From positions 1 through 64,000 of the forward strand of contig NZ_JALHQJ010000001.1 of NCBI RefSeq assembly GCF_022842015.1: a stretch of DNA of 64,000 nucleotides, in the 5' to 3' direction. Numbering within the stretch: position 1 is the first letter of the stretch; every line of letters starts with the position of its first letter. The notes under the pieces were generated by a model that had not been told where the DNA came from, did no database searches, and worked only from the letters and a program-made list of their open reading frames with translations. This DNA comes from Nitrosomonas sp. GTDB taxonomy: Bacteria > Pseudomonadota > Gammaproteobacteria > Burkholderiales > Nitrosomonadaceae. Shown here in pieces: positions 20,619 to 29,537 of this stretch. Made by a program: the position numbers and the translations under genes.

Positions 20619-21926
20619 TTAGCTTTTTTTCTGATAATTTATGCTTTGGTAGCCGATATCGTGACGAATCTGATAACCATCAAAGTGAATTTTCTTAATG
20701 AGTTTATAAGTATTTTCCTGCGCTATTTTCACGTTTTCTCCAAGTGCCGTTACGCATAAAACCCGCCCACCTGCAGTCATAATTTCCTTTTCATCTTTTC
20801 CACCCATGATCGTTCCGGCATGAAAAATATGAAAACTATCATTATCTTCTTGTTCATTGATGAATTCATGCAGGCCATGAACTACATCATTTTTTCTTGG
20901 ATTTTCCGGATAACCATGTGCAGCCATTACAACGCCAAGTGCAGTACGCTTGTCCCATTCGACATCAACTTTATTAAGCGTTTCATTGATAGCATGCTCA
21001 ATGAGTGTCAAGAGATCGCTTTTTAAGCGTAGCATAATAGGTTGCGTTTCCGGATCTCCCAGACGACAGTTAAATTCCAGTACGTTTGCATGGCCATCCG
21101 CTGTAATCATTAAACCGGCATAAAGAAATCCGGTGTAGTGGATGCCTTCTTGTTTTAATCCGCTAATGACGGGATCAATGATATTGCGCATGATTTGTCC
21201 ATGTAGATTGGGCGAAATAAAAGGAGCAGGCGAGTATGCGCCCATTCCACCAGTATTAGGGCCCAATTCTCCATCGTAAAGGCGTTTATGATCCTGGCTA
21301 GTCGCTAATGGGAGAATATGGAGGCTATCAGTCATGACGATAAAGCTGACTTCGATGCCTTGAAGAAATTCTTCAATAATGATTTCGCAGCCTGCAGCGC
21401 CAAGATTTTTCTCAACCAGTATCGAATTAACAGCCGAGTGAGCTTCATCGTAGGTTTGCGCGACAATAACCCCTTTTCCTGCTGCGAGGCCATCCGCTTT
21501 AATTACTAAAGGGACATGCTGTTGGTCTATATACTGATGTGCCAGTTCAGGGTCAGTAAAACTCTCATAAGATGCGGTGGGGATTTGGTGTCGCTGCATG
21601 AATTTCTTGGCAAAAATCTTTGAAGTCTCAAGCTGGGCTGCCTGTTGCTTTGGTCCAAAGATTTTTAAGCCGCTGGCCTGGAATGCATCAACAATACCTG
21701 CAGCAAGTGGTATTTCTGGCCCGACAACCGTAATTGCAATCTGTTCTTTCCGTACAAATTCGATTAGATCAGGGATTGATGTAATTGGAATATTCTCTAA
21801 ACCGTGCTCGAGTGCTGTGCCCGCATTACCAGGTGCAACAAACACTTTATGTACGCGCGGTGAAAGACTTAACTTCCACGCTAGCGCGTGTTCTCTACCC
21901 CCTCCACCAATAACTAATAGCTTCAT
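20619..21926 (-). CDS. purD: phosphoribosylamine-glycine ligase PurD
   Basis: PurD (GARS) joins glycine to phosphoribosylamine with ATP in the second step of de novo purine synthesis. The 435-residue ATP-grasp protein shows LVIGGGGREHALAWKL at the N terminus, FGPKQQAAQLETSKIFAKKFM, the ATP-grasp segment VIKADGLAAGKGVIVA, the metal-binding region EFNCRLGDPETQ, and GGRVLCVTALG near the end. It follows purH by 14 bp and is the last gene of the dusB-fis-purH-purD run. Confidence 0.97.
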   Translation of the reverse strand: MKLLVIGGGGREHALAWKLSLSPRVHKVFVAPGNAGTALEHGLENIPITSIPDLIEFVRKEQIAITVVGPEIPLAAGIVDAFQASGLKIFGPKQQAAQLETSKIFAKKFMQRHQIPTASYESFTDPELAHQYIDQQHVPLVIKADGLAAGKGVIVAQTYDEAHSAVNSILVEKNLGAAGCEIIIEEFLQGIEVSFIVMTDSLHILPLATSQDHKRLYDGELGPNTGGMGAYSPAPFISPNLHGQIMRNIIDPVISGLKQEGIHYTGFLYAGLMITADGHANVLEFNCRLGDPETQPIMLRLKSDLLTLIEHAINETLNKVDVEWDKRTALGVVMAAHGYPENPRKNDVVHGLHEFINEQEDNDSFHIFHAGTIMGGKDEKEIMTAGGRVLCVTALGENVKIAQENTYKLIKKIHFDGYQIRHDIGYQSINYQKKS

Positions 21927-21940
21927 GATATAGAGGTTGT

Positions 21941-23500
21941 TTAATGTCGAAAATGACGAATGCTCGTGAATATCATCGAGATTCCTTGCTCGTCTGCAGC
22001 AGCAATAACTTCGTCGTCGCGAATACTGCCGCCAGGTTGAATTATCGCTGTTGCTCCTGCTTGTACAACAACATCTAAACCATCGCGAAAAGGGAAGAAT
22101 GCATCCGATGCGACAACAGAATCTGTTAGTGTATAACCTGCCTGCCGGGCTTTTATGGATGCGATCCGCGCACTGTCAATCCGGCTCATTTGACCGGCGC
22201 CAATGCCAATTGTTTGGCCATTACGACAAAATACAATAGCATTAGATTTAACAAACTTTGCCGCTCGCGAAGCAAACAATAAATCATCTAACTGCTGTGG
22301 GGTGGGTTTTACTTTGGTGACTATAGCTAGATCGGACGCTGTAATATTGGAAGTGTCCGGTGTTTGAACAAGAAGTCCGCCATTAACTCTTTTCAAGTCA
22401 TAGATAGAGTTTTTCATTTGCAGCGGCACAACCAACACCCGGATATTATTTTTTTGCGACAAGAGCTGTTGCGCCTCGGACGAAATTTCCGGTGCAATAA
22501 TCACTTCAACAAATTGTTTAAGGATAGCTTCTGCAGTGTCCTTGTCGATAACTTGGTTAAAAGCGATGATGCCACCAAAAGCAGATACCGGATCGGTTGC
22601 GAATGCTAGGTGGTAGGCATTTAATATTGATTCTGAAATGGCTATCCCGCAAGGATTAGCGTGTTTTACGATTACACAGGCCGGTTTATCAAACGCTTTA
22701 ACACACTCCCAAGCTGCGTCAGTGTCAGCAATGTTATTATAGGATAATTCCTTGCCCTGCAGCTGTTGATAATTTGCTAAGCTGCCAGAGGTTATGGTTG
22801 AATCTCGATAGAATGCCGCTTTTTGATGCGGGTTTTCTCCATAGCGTAAATTCTGTACGATATTGAAATTCAGATTCAGTGATTCTGGGAAATCTTTGTG
22901 AAGAAAATTTTCATCCAATGCAGTCAAATAATTACTGATAGCACTGTCATAAGAAGCCGTGTGTGCAAAAGCTTTTTGAGCCAACTTAAAACGAGTAGTC
23001 AAACTGATCGATTTATTATTAACTTCTAGTTCGGTGCAGAATGAAGAATAATCTAGTGGATCGGTGATTACAGTGACCTTCTGATAATTTTTGGCAGCTG
23101 CCCGAATCATTGTTGGGCCTCCAATGTCAATATTTTCAATTGCATCAATGAGCGTAGAGTTTTGTTTTGCGATCGTTTGCCTGAATGGATATAAATTAAC
23201 AATTACCAGTTCTATATTTAGTATAGATGCTTGATCAAGTGCTTGCTGATGATCTGATAAATCGTTACGTGCGAGAATACCAGCGTGAATTTTAGGATGA
23301 AGCGTTTTAATTCGACCATCCAACATTTCTGGAAAACCTGTGTAATCACTTGCTTCATGAACGGATATTCCAGCTTCGTTTAATAATTTAGCAGTACCAC
23401 CCGTCGAGATGATTTTGATACCGCAATAGGTCAATTTTTGAGCCAGCTCAATAATTCCGGTTTTGTCAGAAACACTGATGAGTGCTTGTTTAATAGTCAT
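21941..23500 (-). CDS. purH: bifunctional AICAR transformylase/IMP cyclohydrolase PurH
   Basis: PurH performs the last two steps of IMP synthesis. The 519-residue protein has the N-terminal cyclohydrolase (MGS-like) domain with [28 protein letters not shown] and NLYPF. The C-terminal transformylase domain has [14 protein letters not shown], the catalytic [17 protein letters not shown], the segment FVKSNAIV and the terminal [11 protein letters not shown]. Its ATG overlaps the fis stop codon in an ATGA arrangement, which indicates translational coupling. Confidence 0.98.
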   Translation of the reverse strand: MTIKQALISVSDKTGIIELAQKLTYCGIKIISTGGTAKLLNEAGISVHEASDYTGFPEMLDGRIKTLHPKIHAGILARNDLSDHQQALDQASILNIELVIVNLYPFRQTIAKQNSTLIDAIENIDIGGPTMIRAAAKNYQKVTVITDPLDYSSFCTELEVNNKSISLTTRFKLAQKAFAHTASYDSAISNYLTALDENFLHKDFPESLNLNFNIVQNLRYGENPHQKAAFYRDSTITSGSLANYQQLQGKELSYNNIADTDAAWECVKAFDKPACVIVKHANPCGIAISESILNAYHLAFATDPVSAFGGIIAFNQVIDKDTAEAILKQFVEVIIAPEISSEAQQLLSQKNNIRVLVVPLQMKNSIYDLKRVNGGLLVQTPDTSNITASDLAIVTKVKPTPQQLDDLLFASRAAKFVKSNAIVFCRNGQTIGIGAGQMSRIDSARIASIKARQAGYTLTDSVVASDAFFPFRDGLDVVVQAGATAIIQPGGSIRDDEVIAAADEQGISMIFTSIRHFRH

Positions 23501-23739
23501 TTAATTCGATATTGTTTCATTTTTTGACGTAGTGTATTGCGGTTTATCCCAAGTAATTCAGCCGCTTGCGTTTGGTTGCCATGGGTATGCTGAATGGCAA
23601 CTTCTATTAAAGGTTTTTCTACACTTTGAATCACCATGCTATAGATATTTCCCGGTTTTTCTCCATCTAGATCATTGAGATATCCACCTATGGCATTACG
23701 TATACATGATGCAATTTCATTCTCCTTTACTGCGCTCAT
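23497..23739 (-). CDS. fis: DNA-binding protein Fis
   Basis: Fis is a nucleoid-associated DNA-bending protein and global regulator. The 80-residue protein ends with the Fis helix-turn-helix ([27 protein letters not shown]), and the preceding helices ([15 protein letters not shown]) fit the dimer core. It is slightly shorter than enteric Fis, as usual in betaproteobacteria. It starts 3 bp after dusB, the classic dusB-fis pair, and overlaps purH by 4 bases. Confidence 0.96.
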   Translation of the reverse strand: MSAVKENEIASCIRNAIGGYLNDLDGEKPGNIYSMVIQSVEKPLIEVAIQHTHGNQTQAAELLGINRNTLRQKMKQYRIK

Positions 23740-23742
23740 AAA

Positions 23743-24750
23743 CTAATTACTCCCCTCTTTGATATAACTCAATCTTTGGCCTTGTCTAGCTAATTGGGTA
23801 AAAAACTTATTGGTTTCAAAAAGTTGTTGATCACTGGTTTGTAATTGGTTCATTGCCTGACGAAAGCCAGCTGATCCTATGAGTCCCTTGGTATACCAAG
23901 ATATATGTTTACGTGCGATGCGAACACCCGAGTATTCACCATAGAAATGATATAAATCATGAAGATGATTGATTAAAACTTGATGTATATCAGATACTTC
24001 AGGTGCTTGGAGGTGTTGCCCTGTTGTAAGAAAATGATCTATTTCACGGAAAATCCAGGGTCTTCCTTGCGCAGCACGACCTATCATAATCGCATCCGCT
24101 TTAGTATAAGCGAGTATTTGTTTCGCTTTTTCTGGGGTAGTGATATCACCATTTGCAATGACAGGAATTTTAACTACTGCCTTTACAGCGGCTATGGTGT
24201 CGTATTCAGCAGTGCCAGTGTATGCACATGCCCGCGTACGCCCATGAATTGCGAGTGCTTGAATACCCGAGCTTTCCGCAATATGTGCAATAGATAAGGC
24301 ATTTTTATGTTGTTTATCCCATCCAGTGCGAATTTTAAGTGTTACCGGAATATCGACGGATCTTACTACTGCGATTAAGATTTTTTCTACTAATTTTTCA
24401 TCTTGTAATAGCGCCGAACCGGCCATGACATTACATATTTTTTTTGCCGGACACCCCATATTGATATCGATAATCTGAGCACCATTTTCTGCATTGTACT
24501 GCGCTGCCGCCGCAAGCATCTGAGGATCAGCGCCAGCAATCTGAACAGAGATTGGAGAAACTTCCCCTTCATGGTTCGCTCGCCGTTGCGTTTTTATAGA
24601 ACCCCATAGCAGTGAGTTGCACGACACCATTTCGGAGACAGCCATGCCAGCACCCATTGATTTGCATAGTTGCCTAAATGGTCGATCGGTAACACCAGCC
24701 ATTGGAGCAACAATCAATTTATTTTTTAGAATGTGAGAGCCAATTTGCAT
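23743..24750 (-). CDS. dusB: tRNA-dihydrouridine synthase DusB
   Basis: DusB is an FMN-dependent enzyme that reduces uridine to dihydrouridine in tRNA. The 335-residue protein has the TIM-barrel start APMAGVTDRPFRQLCKSMGA, the DusB signature INMGCPAKKICNVMAGSALLQD with the catalytic Cys, VTLKIRTGWD, HGRTRACAYTG, VIANGDITTPEKAKQIL, MIGRAAQGRPWIFREI and the C-terminal ISWYTKGL. It heads the dusB-fis-purH-purD operon; about 170 bp of promoter-bearing DNA separates it from the preceding gene. Confidence 0.97.
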   Translation of the reverse strand: MQIGSHILKNKLIVAPMAGVTDRPFRQLCKSMGAGMAVSEMVSCNSLLWGSIKTQRRANHEGEVSPISVQIAGADPQMLAAAAQYNAENGAQIIDINMGCPAKKICNVMAGSALLQDEKLVEKILIAVVRSVDIPVTLKIRTGWDKQHKNALSIAHIAESSGIQALAIHGRTRACAYTGTAEYDTIAAVKAVVKIPVIANGDITTPEKAKQILAYTKADAIMIGRAAQGRPWIFREIDHFLTTGQHLQAPEVSDIHQVLINHLHDLYHFYGEYSGVRIARKHISWYTKGLIGSAGFRQAMNQLQTSDQQLFETNKFFTQLARQGQRLSYIKEGSN

Positions 24751-24923
24751 GAAAACATCTTTGGGAGAGATTATAAATAGTAAGCAGTTAAATCTGATGT
24801 TGAGTATTGCTGTTATTTGAACAGTAGTTAGCTTAAAGCTTAGTTAGGGAAATGAAATTGTATATCCTATTACGAGCTTTATTATAACCTTTGTCAAATT
24901 GACCGTGGAATAAAGATCGGGAA

Positions 24924-26096
24924 TTATTCTTTTGCGCCAAATATCATGCGACGGGCAATAAAACGTTTAAGTGGCGGTACACAATCTAAAGTACTTAAAC
25001 CGAATCCACAAGCTTGATTGAGTATTTTACTATCATTAGAAAATAACTTGACCAGAGTGTCAGTAAAGGTTCTAACAGCGTTACTGTCCTTTCGTCTTCT
25101 TTGAAGGTATTTGGATAACATGGTAGGTGTGCCGAGTTCTTGGGATGCATTATTCGCGTGAATGATTTCACATGCCAATTCATAGGCATCTCTCAGACCC
25201 AGATTAAACCCCTGTCCTGCAACCGGATGTAAAGTTTGTGCTGCATTGCCGACGAGCGCTATTCTTTGAGATACGGTGGATGTGGCATACTTAAGCGCTA
25301 ATGGAAATGCTGATCTTTTTCCCGCGCCAATAAATTTCCCAAGCCTGTCGCCAAAATGTTGGTGTAACTGGAACAGAAAAGACTTGTCATTCAGTTCAGT
25401 GATTTCTTTTACAATATCTGGAGCTACGGTCCATACCAGAGAAAAATCCTGATCATTTGGAAGTAGTGCAACAGGTCCATCAGGAGTAAAGCGTTCATAA
25501 GCGATACCTGTTTGTTTTTTTTCGGCTCTAATATTTGCTACTACAGCCCACTGTTGATAATCATATGATCGATAATTGATGTCGGGTATTTGCTTGATCA
25601 GTTGACCGCCATCAGCTAAGACAAGAAGCTTAGCGGTTACTTGCTTTGGTTCTTCGTGATGGTCAAAAAATACATTACCTGAGCTTTCAGTAGTATCGAT
25701 TCGGGTTACTAAAGCACCAGTAATATAATTGGATTGAGAGGTAGTCAATTGCGCATGCATGGCACTAAAAAGATCATGATAATTCACTACATAACCTAAT
25801 GCAGGAACACCGGCATCCTGAGATTCCAAAATAGTGCGTCCAAAGCTGCCGCGATTAGAAATATGAATTGTTTGAATCGGGGTATTTTTTATTAATCTGT
25901 TCCATACTTCTAGGCGCTGCAATATCAAATAACTGCCATGTGATAATGCCAATGGGCGCGGATCTTCGTCTTTTTCTGGTAACCCGCGAGCTTCAAGAAG
26001 TAAACTCGATACCCCGCTATCGCGTAGGCTAAGAGCTAATGCCATGCCTACCGGGCCACCACCCACAATAACAATGTCATAATGATCAATGATCAT
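24924..26096 (-). CDS. ubiH: UbiH/UbiF/VisC-type FAD-dependent hydroxylase (probable UbiH)
   Basis: This predicted flavoprotein monooxygenase hydroxylates the ubiquinone precursor ring. Its 390 residues contain the Rossmann motif DIVIVGGGPVGMALALSLRDSG, the middle motif LLVLADGG, and the C-terminal FAD motif IALVGNAAQTLHPVAGQGFNLGLRDAYELA. The GNAAQ form, in place of GDAAH, is typical of the UbiH branch, which supports UbiH over UbiF or UbiI. Substrate position is inferred. No good Shine-Dalgarno sequence precedes the ATG. The gene appears monocistronic. Confidence 0.88.
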   Translation of the reverse strand: MIIDHYDIVIVGGGPVGMALALSLRDSGVSSLLLEARGLPEKDEDPRPLALSHGSYLILQRLEVWNRLIKNTPIQTIHISNRGSFGRTILESQDAGVPALGYVVNYHDLFSAMHAQLTTSQSNYITGALVTRIDTTESSGNVFFDHHEEPKQVTAKLLVLADGGQLIKQIPDINYRSYDYQQWAVVANIRAEKKQTGIAYERFTPDGPVALLPNDQDFSLVWTVAPDIVKEITELNDKSFLFQLHQHFGDRLGKFIGAGKRSAFPLALKYATSTVSQRIALVGNAAQTLHPVAGQGFNLGLRDAYELACEIIHANNASQELGTPTMLSKYLQRRRKDSNAVRTFTDTLVKLFSNDSKILNQACGFGLSTLDCVPPLKRFIARRMIFGAKE

Positions 26097-26460
26097 AAAA
26101 TTAATTTTTTGAATGGTTATTGGAGTAAGAACTTTTGCTTATTAACTATAATCACATAAACTGCCAAGATGCCAAGATTAAAACATTCCAATTGATATCT
26201 CTCAAATTAGCGGTTTGAATGAGATTCTTTTGTATTAAGGTACGGCCTAATACAGCTCTTGCAAGAATAGCATACTGCACATGGTCTTGAAATGTAATCG
26301 ACATGAGAATTCATGGCGAGACAGCAGTAAAAGAATTATTTAAATTGTATAATTCTGTCATTTGATTAATAAATGCGAAACCGATAAGTTGATTAGGATT
26401 CAAGTGGAATTGTTAGAATTGTCTGTGTGAATGTTATTGAATTATCAGAGGGAATTTTTC
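26097..26460 (+). other. intergenic region between ubiH and the ankyrin gene
   Basis: This divergent region of about 360 bp is AT-rich and must hold the promoters for ubiH (minus) and the ankyrin gene (plus). On the minus strand an open frame of 50 codons (26152-26304) starts with ATG but has no ribosome-binding site, so I do not call it a gene. The ankyrin ribosome-binding site AGAGGGA is at its right end. No RNA gene or terminator was seen. Confidence 0.4.
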
Positions 26461-27210
26461 ATGCCAAGATTTTTTATCAAAAAATTTGTACCAGGAATAG
26501 TGTTTTTATTTGCCTCTCAAGCTTTTAATGTTTGGTCAGTGGATATTGATGATGAATTGATTACTGCTGCAGAGAAAGGCAATTTCTCTTTGGTTAAGAA
26601 TATTCTTGATAATCAAAAGATTGATTCGCAAGAATTAAGTGCGGCTTTTCTAGTTGCAGTTAATAAAGGAAATTCTGCTATCGTTGAACGATTCCTGCAA
26701 GCCGGTGTGGATGTGAATTTAAGAGCAGAGGATGGTTTGTCGGCTTTGATGAGAGCTTCTCGGGATGGTCGTGAGCAGGTTGTTGAAATTTTACTGAGAG
26801 CCGGTGCTGATGTAAATGCTGCTTCTGAAGGAGATGGCACAGCTTTAATCTTAGCTGCTGAAAAAGATAGAAGGAAGGTAATTACTCTATTGTTAGATGC
26901 CCAGGCTGATATAAATACTAAACGAGACGATGGTATGACAGCTCTCATGCTGGCTGCACGAGAGGGACATCAACAGACCATTGAAATTTTGGTTAATGCA
27001 AAAGCAGAAGTAAATTATCAGTTGGAAAATGGAGCTACCGCGCTAATGCTTGCGGCTCAACATGGTAATTTGAGAGCGGTCTATTCATTGATCGCAGCAA
27101 ATGCCAATCTGGATCTTAAAGCTAGCAATGGAATGACTGCGTTGATGCTTGCTAGTCACTATCGTTATCGGGAGATTGTTGAATTGTTAAGAAAGTCTGG
27201 TGCTAATTAG
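26461..27210 (+). CDS. exported ankyrin-repeat protein
   Basis: The 249-residue protein starts at the ATG at 26461, which follows AGAGGGA; the track start is 10 codons earlier. An N-terminal signal peptide (IKKFVPGIVFLFASQAFNVWS) directs it to the periplasm or beyond. The rest is a solenoid of about six ankyrin repeats, easily seen from the recurring DGLSALMRASRDGREQVVEILLRAGADVNA-type units (TALILAAEKDRR, TALMLAAREGHQ, TALMLAAQHGN, TALMLASHYRYR). Ankyrin repeats bind proteins, so the role is probably partner binding; the partner is unknown. It is followed after 34 bp by a Sel1-repeat lipoprotein on the same strand. Confidence 0.88.
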   Translation: MPRFFIKKFVPGIVFLFASQAFNVWSVDIDDELITAAEKGNFSLVKNILDNQKIDSQELSAAFLVAVNKGNSAIVERFLQAGVDVNLRAEDGLSALMRASRDGREQVVEILLRAGADVNAASEGDGTALILAAEKDRRKVITLLLDAQADINTKRDDGMTALMLAAREGHQQTIEILVNAKAEVNYQLENGATALMLAAQHGNLRAVYSLIAANANLDLKASNGMTALMLASHYRYREIVELLRKSGAN

Positions 27211-27244
27211 TAAATATCAATTACAAAAATAAAGGAAATTATAA

Positions 27245-27922
27245 ATGAAAGTTTTTGCTGTTTTATTATTTGCCGTAGCAGTTTTATTACTTCAAGGTTG
27301 CGGTGAAGATGCAAAAAATGATAAATCAGAAAGTAGCTCAATACCAAAACCCATGAGCGAAATCACCAGGATGGGAGAGATCCCGTCTTTTATGAGTGAA
27401 GGCTTGACGGAAGAAGAAAAGGCCGAGTTGAAGGAGCAAATTATGCCGTCAGGTATGGGAGATGAAAATTTCGCCGAGGAAAAATTTAAGGTACTTATGG
27501 AAGACGCGAGAGCTGGAGATCCGATTGCTCAGAATGGTTTGGGTGTGATGTATTATACCGGTGATGCTGTTTCCAAGACAGCTTCGGGGCAGGTGTTAAA
27601 CAACGATCCAGAACTTGCGGCCGGATGGTTTTACCGTGCGGCGGAGCAGGGATATGCCGATGCGCAATTCAATTTAGGGCTTATGTACGCCAATGGTGAG
27701 GGGGTGCCTCAAGACATGGAACAAGCTGTCGAGTTATTTAAAAAGGCTGCAGAACAAGGACATGTAGATGCCCAAAATAATTTAGGTGCCATGTACTTTA
27801 CCGGTGAAGGCGTGGCAAGGAATGAGAAGAAAGCTATCGAATGGTTTGAGAAAGCAGCTGCGCAAGGAAATGAAGAAGCGCGCAGCAATCTGGATGCTAT
27901 ACAGCAATCACAATCTAAGTGA
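27245..27922 (+). CDS. Sel1-repeat (SLR) lipoprotein
   Basis: This 225-residue lipoprotein has a lipobox (LLLQGCGED) after a short hydrophobic signal. It then has a low-complexity acidic stretch and three Sel1-like repeats from about residue 90 to the end (AQNGLGVMYYTGDAV, AQFNLGLMYANGEGVPQDMEQAVELFKKAAEQG, AQNNLGAMYFTGEGVARNEKKAIEWFEKAAAQG). Sel1 repeats form alpha-solenoids for protein binding, often in envelope complexes. It is probably co-transcribed with the exported ankyrin gene. AAAGGA precedes the ATG. No specific function is assigned. Confidence 0.88.
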   Translation: MKVFAVLLFAVAVLLLQGCGEDAKNDKSESSSIPKPMSEITRMGEIPSFMSEGLTEEEKAELKEQIMPSGMGDENFAEEKFKVLMEDARAGDPIAQNGLGVMYYTGDAVSKTASGQVLNNDPELAAGWFYRAAEQGYADAQFNLGLMYANGEGVPQDMEQAVELFKKAAEQGHVDAQNNLGAMYFTGEGVARNEKKAIEWFEKAAAQGNEEARSNLDAIQQSQSK

Positions 27923-27936
27923 TTGTATGGTTTATA

Positions 27937-27965
27937 GACAGTCCCCCGTTGAGGGGGTGACTGTC
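27937..27965 (+). terminator. strong GC hairpin after the Sel1 gene
   Basis: GACAGTC pairs with GACTGTC, and an inner CCCC/GGGG extends the stem with a small bulge. The hairpin lies between the Sel1 gene and the convergent fbaB gene. It has no T-run on either side, so it may be a bidirectional stop or a transcript-end stabiliser and not a classic intrinsic terminator. Confidence 0.5.
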
Positions 27966-28002
27966 ATATCAGGTTTGACTTGTTACATTCTAACCATATC
28001 TC

Positions 28003-29052
28003 TTAAGCTATCGTTACCGCCTGTGATAAATATACGTCTTGGATTGCGTGGAGCAACTTGACGCCTTCAGCGATAGGTTTCTGGAATGCCTTGCGTCCGG
28101 ATATGAGCCCCATGCCCCCGGCACGTTTGTTAATTACGGCAGTTCTAACGGCTTGGTGCAAATCATCACTGCCCGACTCACCACCCGAATTGATCATGCC
28201 GATCCGTCCCATGTAACAATTTGCGACTTGATAGCGCACGAGATCAATTGGATGATCTGTTGTGAGTTCGCTATATACTTTAGGGTGAGTTTTGCCGAAT
28301 TTTATTGCGCTATAGCCACCGTTATTGGTAGCCATTTTTTGTTTAACGATGTCTGCACCGATGGTGACTGCCAGATGATTAGCTTGACCTGTTAAATCGG
28401 CGCTCACATGGTAATCTTTGTCTGCAACTTTAAACGCGCTATTACGTGCGTATGCCCATAGTATAGTGGCCATACCCAGATCATGTGCATGTTCAAATGC
28501 TGCAGAAACTTCTTGAATTTGGCGACGCGATTCATCCGAGCCGTAAAAAACAGTGGCACCTACAGCACAAGCCCCCATGTTGAAGGCCTGGTTAACACTC
28601 GCAAACATTGTTTGATCAAATTTATTAGGATAAGTCAGTAATTCATTATGGTTGATTTTGAGAATCATAGGGATTTTGTGTGCATACTGGCGTGACACAA
28701 TTGCCAATACCCCTAAGGTGGAAGCAACGCCATTGCATCCACCTTGAATAGCAAGTTCAACGATATTTTTTGGATCAAAAAACATTGGATTAGGCGCAAA
28801 GGAAGCGCCCGCCGAATGTTCGACCCCTTGATCCACAGGCAATAACGATAAATAGCCAGTGCCGGATAAACGTCCGTGATGATAAAGTGCCTGAAGATTG
28901 CGCAAAACATTCGGCTTGCGATTGCTCAATAACATCACACGATCGACAAAATCGGAACCTGGCAGTTGCAAATTATCTTTTGGTATCGTATTGCAAACAT
29001 GGTTGAGAAGTAATTCGCTTTCATTGCCCAGAATTGCAGTAATATTTGTCAT
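28003..29052 (-). CDS. fbaB: class I fructose-bisphosphate aldolase (FbaB/DhnA type)
   Basis: This Schiff-base aldolase cleaves or forms fructose-1,6-bisphosphate in glycolysis and gluconeogenesis. The 349-residue protein has the DhnA-family layout: [16 protein letters not shown] near residue 75, [28 protein letters not shown], a Lys-containing segment [10 protein letters not shown], and the closing INSGGESG and [22 protein letters not shown] precedes the ATG at the usual distance. It is a stand-alone gene on the minus strand. Confidence 0.93.
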   Translation of the reverse strand: MTNITAILGNESELLLNHVCNTIPKDNLQLPGSDFVDRVMLLSNRKPNVLRNLQALYHHGRLSGTGYLSLLPVDQGVEHSAGASFAPNPMFFDPKNIVELAIQGGCNGVASTLGVLAIVSRQYAHKIPMILKINHNELLTYPNKFDQTMFASVNQAFNMGACAVGATVFYGSDESRRQIQEVSAAFEHAHDLGMATILWAYARNSAFKVADKDYHVSADLTGQANHLAVTIGADIVKQKMATNNGGYSAIKFGKTHPKVYSELTTDHPIDLVRYQVANCYMGRIGMINSGGESGSDDLHQAVRTAVINKRAGGMGLISGRKAFQKPIAEGVKLLHAIQDVYLSQAVTIA

Positions 29053-29537
29053 TTCTACTCCTTTTGGGGGATATGGTGTTAAGTTTTTAATTCAATCTGA
29101 TACTTTATAGTGTAGACATCATTTTTGAGAAATAAGTATTTTCTTTGTTCCGTGTTGCTCAATCATAAGATTTACATAATGATTATGTGATTCTTCGAGT
29201 TGTTGTTGAGTAACTCTGGGATACCAATAATGAACCTATAATTTCTACTCGAAGATCCGCAATTCATTGGGTAGTTTGAATTTGCTGCATCTAATATTAT
29301 CGTCTTTTCCTCTATGCTTTTGTTGTTAAGTTTTGGATACTATCTGTAACTATAAAATTATTTTTTGAATATTGGATGGATTTTGTGCATTACATTCAGA
29401 GGAAATGCCACCGGTATGCGTATGGAAACAAATTATTATTGATTGTAACATGCTAATTACATGATATAAAACATAGTAAATGTTCAATGAAGTTCCAGAT
29501 AAAGTAAATAAATAGTATTATCGTAGATGAACTAAAT
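29053..29537 (+). other. intergenic region between fbaB and comEC
   Basis: This divergent region of about 485 bp is AT-rich. It carries the fbaB ribosome-binding site (AAGGAG on the minus strand) at its left end. Many short runs are open for less than 40 codons in all frames. I saw no tRNA-like fold, no repeat and no convincing small gene. The length is unusual for two divergent housekeeping genes. Confidence 0.4.

Noticed and set aside
26152-26304. 50-codon open frame on the minus strand upstream of ubiH
   Set aside because: It has an ATG but no ribosome-binding site and no recognisable product; length is compatible with chance in AT-rich DNA.
28039-28395. 118-aa plus-strand ORF opposite fbaB
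   Set aside because: It is fully antisense to a well-conserved aldolase gene and has no ribosome-binding site.
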